Assembly: GCA_020025375.1 (NCBI GenBank)
Contig: JAHHSF010000065.1
Span: 1-7,289 of the forward strand
Source of the DNA: Oscillospiraceae bacterium
GTDB lineage: Bacteria > Bacillota > Clostridia > Oscillospirales > Oscillospiraceae
DNA: 7,289 bases
Direction of reading: 5' to 3'
Part shown: positions 5,840-7,289 of the stretch, one piece after another
Layout: each line of letters opens with the position of its first letter
Numbering within the stretch: position 1 is the first letter of the stretch
The notes under the pieces: model-generated
The model's database searches: none
What the model was told of the DNA's origin: nothing
Seen by the model: only the letters and a program-made list of their open reading frames with translations
Made by a program: the position numbers and the translations under genes

Positions 5840-6208
5840 ATGAAGAATCAGACCTATCGGATGACTCTCCTGTACGATTTCTACGGCGACGTACTCACCG
5901 ACCGACAAAAGGAATTTTACGATCTTTATTATAATGAGGACCTCTCTCTGGCCGAAATTTCGGAGAACTACGGCATCACCCGCCAGGGTGTCCGGGACGT
6001 GATCGTCCGAGCTGAGGGCATCATGACCGACCTGGAGGATAAGACCGGCATCATCAAGCGGTTCAAGGCAATGCAGCACCATGTGAACGCCATCTGCGAC
6101 GCCGCCGACGAGATTCTCAAGGCCAATTCCGTCGCCACCTTCCCAGACGATACCCTGGAAGAGCTGGCCCGAAAGATCAAGGCAGAAGCCGAAGCCCTGA
6201 AGGAGTGA
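5840..6208 (+). CDS. ylxM: YlxM family HTH protein, SRP-associated
   Basis: Small helix-turn-helix protein of 122 residues encoded directly before ffh, as in many Firmicutes. A sigma-70 region 4-like HTH is seen at about residues 34-57 (D-L-S-L-A-E-I-S-E-N-Y-G-I-T-R-Q-G-V-R-D), preceded by L-T-D-R-Q-K-E-F-Y-D-L-Y-Y. The C-terminal half is helical and rich in Ala, Glu and Lys. The family is proposed to modulate the SRP pathway (in streptococci it is reported to interact with SRP components); DNA binding has also been suggested from the HTH. The ATG at 5840 has a strong GGAGGTG 4 nt upstream. The stop is 3 nt before the ffh start, so the two genes should be co-translated. Length and sequence are normal for the family. 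Confidence 0.95.
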   Translation: MKNQTYRMTLLYDFYGDVLTDRQKEFYDLYYNEDLSLAEISENYGITRQGVRDVIVRAEGIMTDLEDKTGIIKRFKAMQHHVNAICDAADEILKANSVATFPDDTLEELARKIKAEAEALKE

Positions 6209-6211
6209 CCC

Positions 6212-7289
6212 ATGGCATTTGAAGGACTGACTGAAAAACTCACAAATGCCTTTAAGAAGCTCCGTGGCAAGGGCCGCCTCACCGAGGCCGATGTGAAGGA
6301 AGCCATGAAGGAGATTCGCATGGCTCTTCTGGAGGCCGACGTAAGCTACAAAGTGGTCAAGGAATTCGTCGCCAAAGTCTCCGAGCGGGCCATTGGCAGC
6401 GACGTTCTGGAAAGCCTGACTCCCGCCCAAATGATCGTGAAGATCGTCAACGATGAGCTCACCGAGCTCATGGGAGGCGGTAGCGCCAAGCTGGATTTCT
6501 CCCAGTCCCCCACCGTGGTGATGCTGGTTGGCCTCCAGGGCGCCGGCAAGACCACCAACGGCGCCAAGTTGGCCGGATTTCTGAAAAAGCAAGGCAAGCG
6601 TCCCCTGTTGGCCGCCTGTGATATTTACCGCCCTGCCGCCATTCAGCAGTTGGAGGTGGTCGGCTCCCAGTTGGACGTATCCGTCTTTCAGATGGGCCGG
6701 ACCGACCCGGTGGCCATCGCCAAGGCGGCGGTGGAGCACGCCAAGAAGCATGGCAACGACGTGGTCTTCCTGGATACCGCCGGACGGCTCCACGTGGACG
6801 AAGCCCTCATGGAGGAACTTCAAAACGTCAAAGCCGCTGTCGATCCCAGTGAGATCTTGCTGGTAGTGGATGCCATGATTGGCCAGGACGCGGTGAACGC
6901 CGCCAAGGCCTTTGACGAGGCTCTGGACATTACCGGCGTGATGCTCACCAAGCTGGATGGCGACGCCCGAGGGGGCGCAGCCCTCTCCATTAAGGCGGTC
7001 ACCGGCAAACCCATCAAGTTTGCCGGTGTGGGTGAGAAGCTGGACCAGATTGAGGTCTTTCACCCCGACCGCATGGCCTCCCGCATCCTGGGCATGGGCG
7101 ACGTTCTCTCCCTCATTGAGAAGGCCCAGCAGAACTTCGATGAGAAGAAGGCCAGGGAGCTTCAGGAAAAACTCCGCAAAAACAAGTTTACCTTGTCTGA
7201 TTACTACGATCAGCTGGTTCAGATGAAGAGCATGGGCTCCCTTTCCGACATTGCCGGGATGCTCCCCGGCGTGGATGCCTCCGCTTTGG
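6212..7289 (+). CDS. ffh: Signal recognition particle GTPase Ffh (partial, C-terminus beyond window edge)
   Basis: Protein subunit of the bacterial SRP: it binds signal sequences and 4.5S/scRNA and, with FtsY, delivers nascent membrane and secreted proteins to the translocon. The frame is open from ATG at 6212 to the edge (359 codons of about 445 usual). An N domain (about 1-90) ends in the helical bundle before G1 G-L-Q-G-A-G-K-T at 107-114. C-D-I-Y-R-P-A-A (135-142) belongs to the SRP insertion region, D-T-A-G-R (187-191) is G3, T-K-L-D (245-248) is G4, and G-V-G-E-K (271-275) is near G5. The M domain starts at about 295; its RNA-binding helices with the SGSG-type motif lie outside the window. 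AAGGAG stands 6 nt before the ATG, overlapping the end of ylxM. Residue 115 after the P-loop is Asn, where many Ffh proteins have Thr. Confidence 0.97.
   Translation, partial: MAFEGLTEKLTNAFKKLRGKGRLTEADVKEAMKEIRMALLEADVSYKVVKEFVAKVSERAIGSDVLESLTPAQMIVKIVNDELTELMGGGSAKLDFSQSPTVVMLVGLQGAGKTTNGAKLAGFLKKQGKRPLLAACDIYRPAAIQQLEVVGSQLDVSVFQMGRTDPVAIAKAAVEHAKKHGNDVVFLDTAGRLHVDEALMEELQNVKAAVDPSEILLVVDAMIGQDAVNAAKAFDEALDITGVMLTKLDGDARGGAALSIKAVTGKPIKFAGVGEKLDQIEVFHPDRMASRILGMGDVLSLIEKAQQNFDEKKARELQEKLRKNKFTLSDYYDQLVQMKSMGSLSDIAGMLPGVDASAL

Noticed and set aside
5696..7063. A 455-codon open frame on the minus strand opposite ylxM and ffh
   Set aside because: It is an antisense shadow of two clearly identified genes; the His/Gly/Leu-rich translation has no family features and it would also run through the ylxM-ffh promoter.

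Overview
The window is an ordinary stretch of core chromosome from a spore-forming, GC-rich member of the Firmicutes, most likely class Clostridia. The evidence for a spore former is the start of a spoIIIA operon. The lineage is suggested by the GC-rich third codon positions, strong purine-rich ribosome binding sites, frequent TTG starts and the ylxM-ffh pair. Oscillospiraceae would be my guess (Flavonifractor/Oscillibacter-like); that is an impression from style, not a computed placement.

Layout: two transcription blocks diverge from an AT-rich region at 5646-5839. Leftward from it (minus strand) runs a compact four-gene unit. It holds two M16-family peptidase-like proteins resembling B. subtilis YmfF (no zinc motif) and YmfH (zinc motif present), then lgt (lipoprotein diacylglyceryl transferase) and folD (one-carbon/folate enzyme). 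The junctions are a 3-nt gap, a 4-nt ATGA overlap and a 17-nt overlap, so translation is probably coupled throughout. A strong intrinsic terminator with a GAAA tetraloop (1273-1307) closes this unit. About 60 bp later, on the same strand, the sporulation operon spoIIIA begins with spoIIIAA (complete) and spoIIIAB (cut by the window edge).

Rightward (plus strand), a near-consensus sigma-A promoter (TTGACA, 17 bp, TATGAT) drives ylxM and ffh, the protein part of the signal recognition particle. A hairpin-forming leader lies between promoter and ylxM. ffh runs off the right edge after 359 codons, before the end of its RNA-binding M domain.

How the genes work together: YlxM and Ffh serve co-translational membrane targeting, and Lgt is the first lipid-modification step for exported lipoproteins. 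SpoIIIAA and SpoIIIAB are parts of the mother-cell channel complex used during spore engulfment. The two M16 proteins look like the halves of one split-active-site heterodimer. I see no mobile element, CRISPR array, tRNA, rRNA or defence system, and no clearly new system. The most interesting points are the split-site M16 pair coupled to lgt and folD, the TTG starts supported by strong ribosome binding sites, and the hairpin at the 5' end of the ylxM-ffh transcript.
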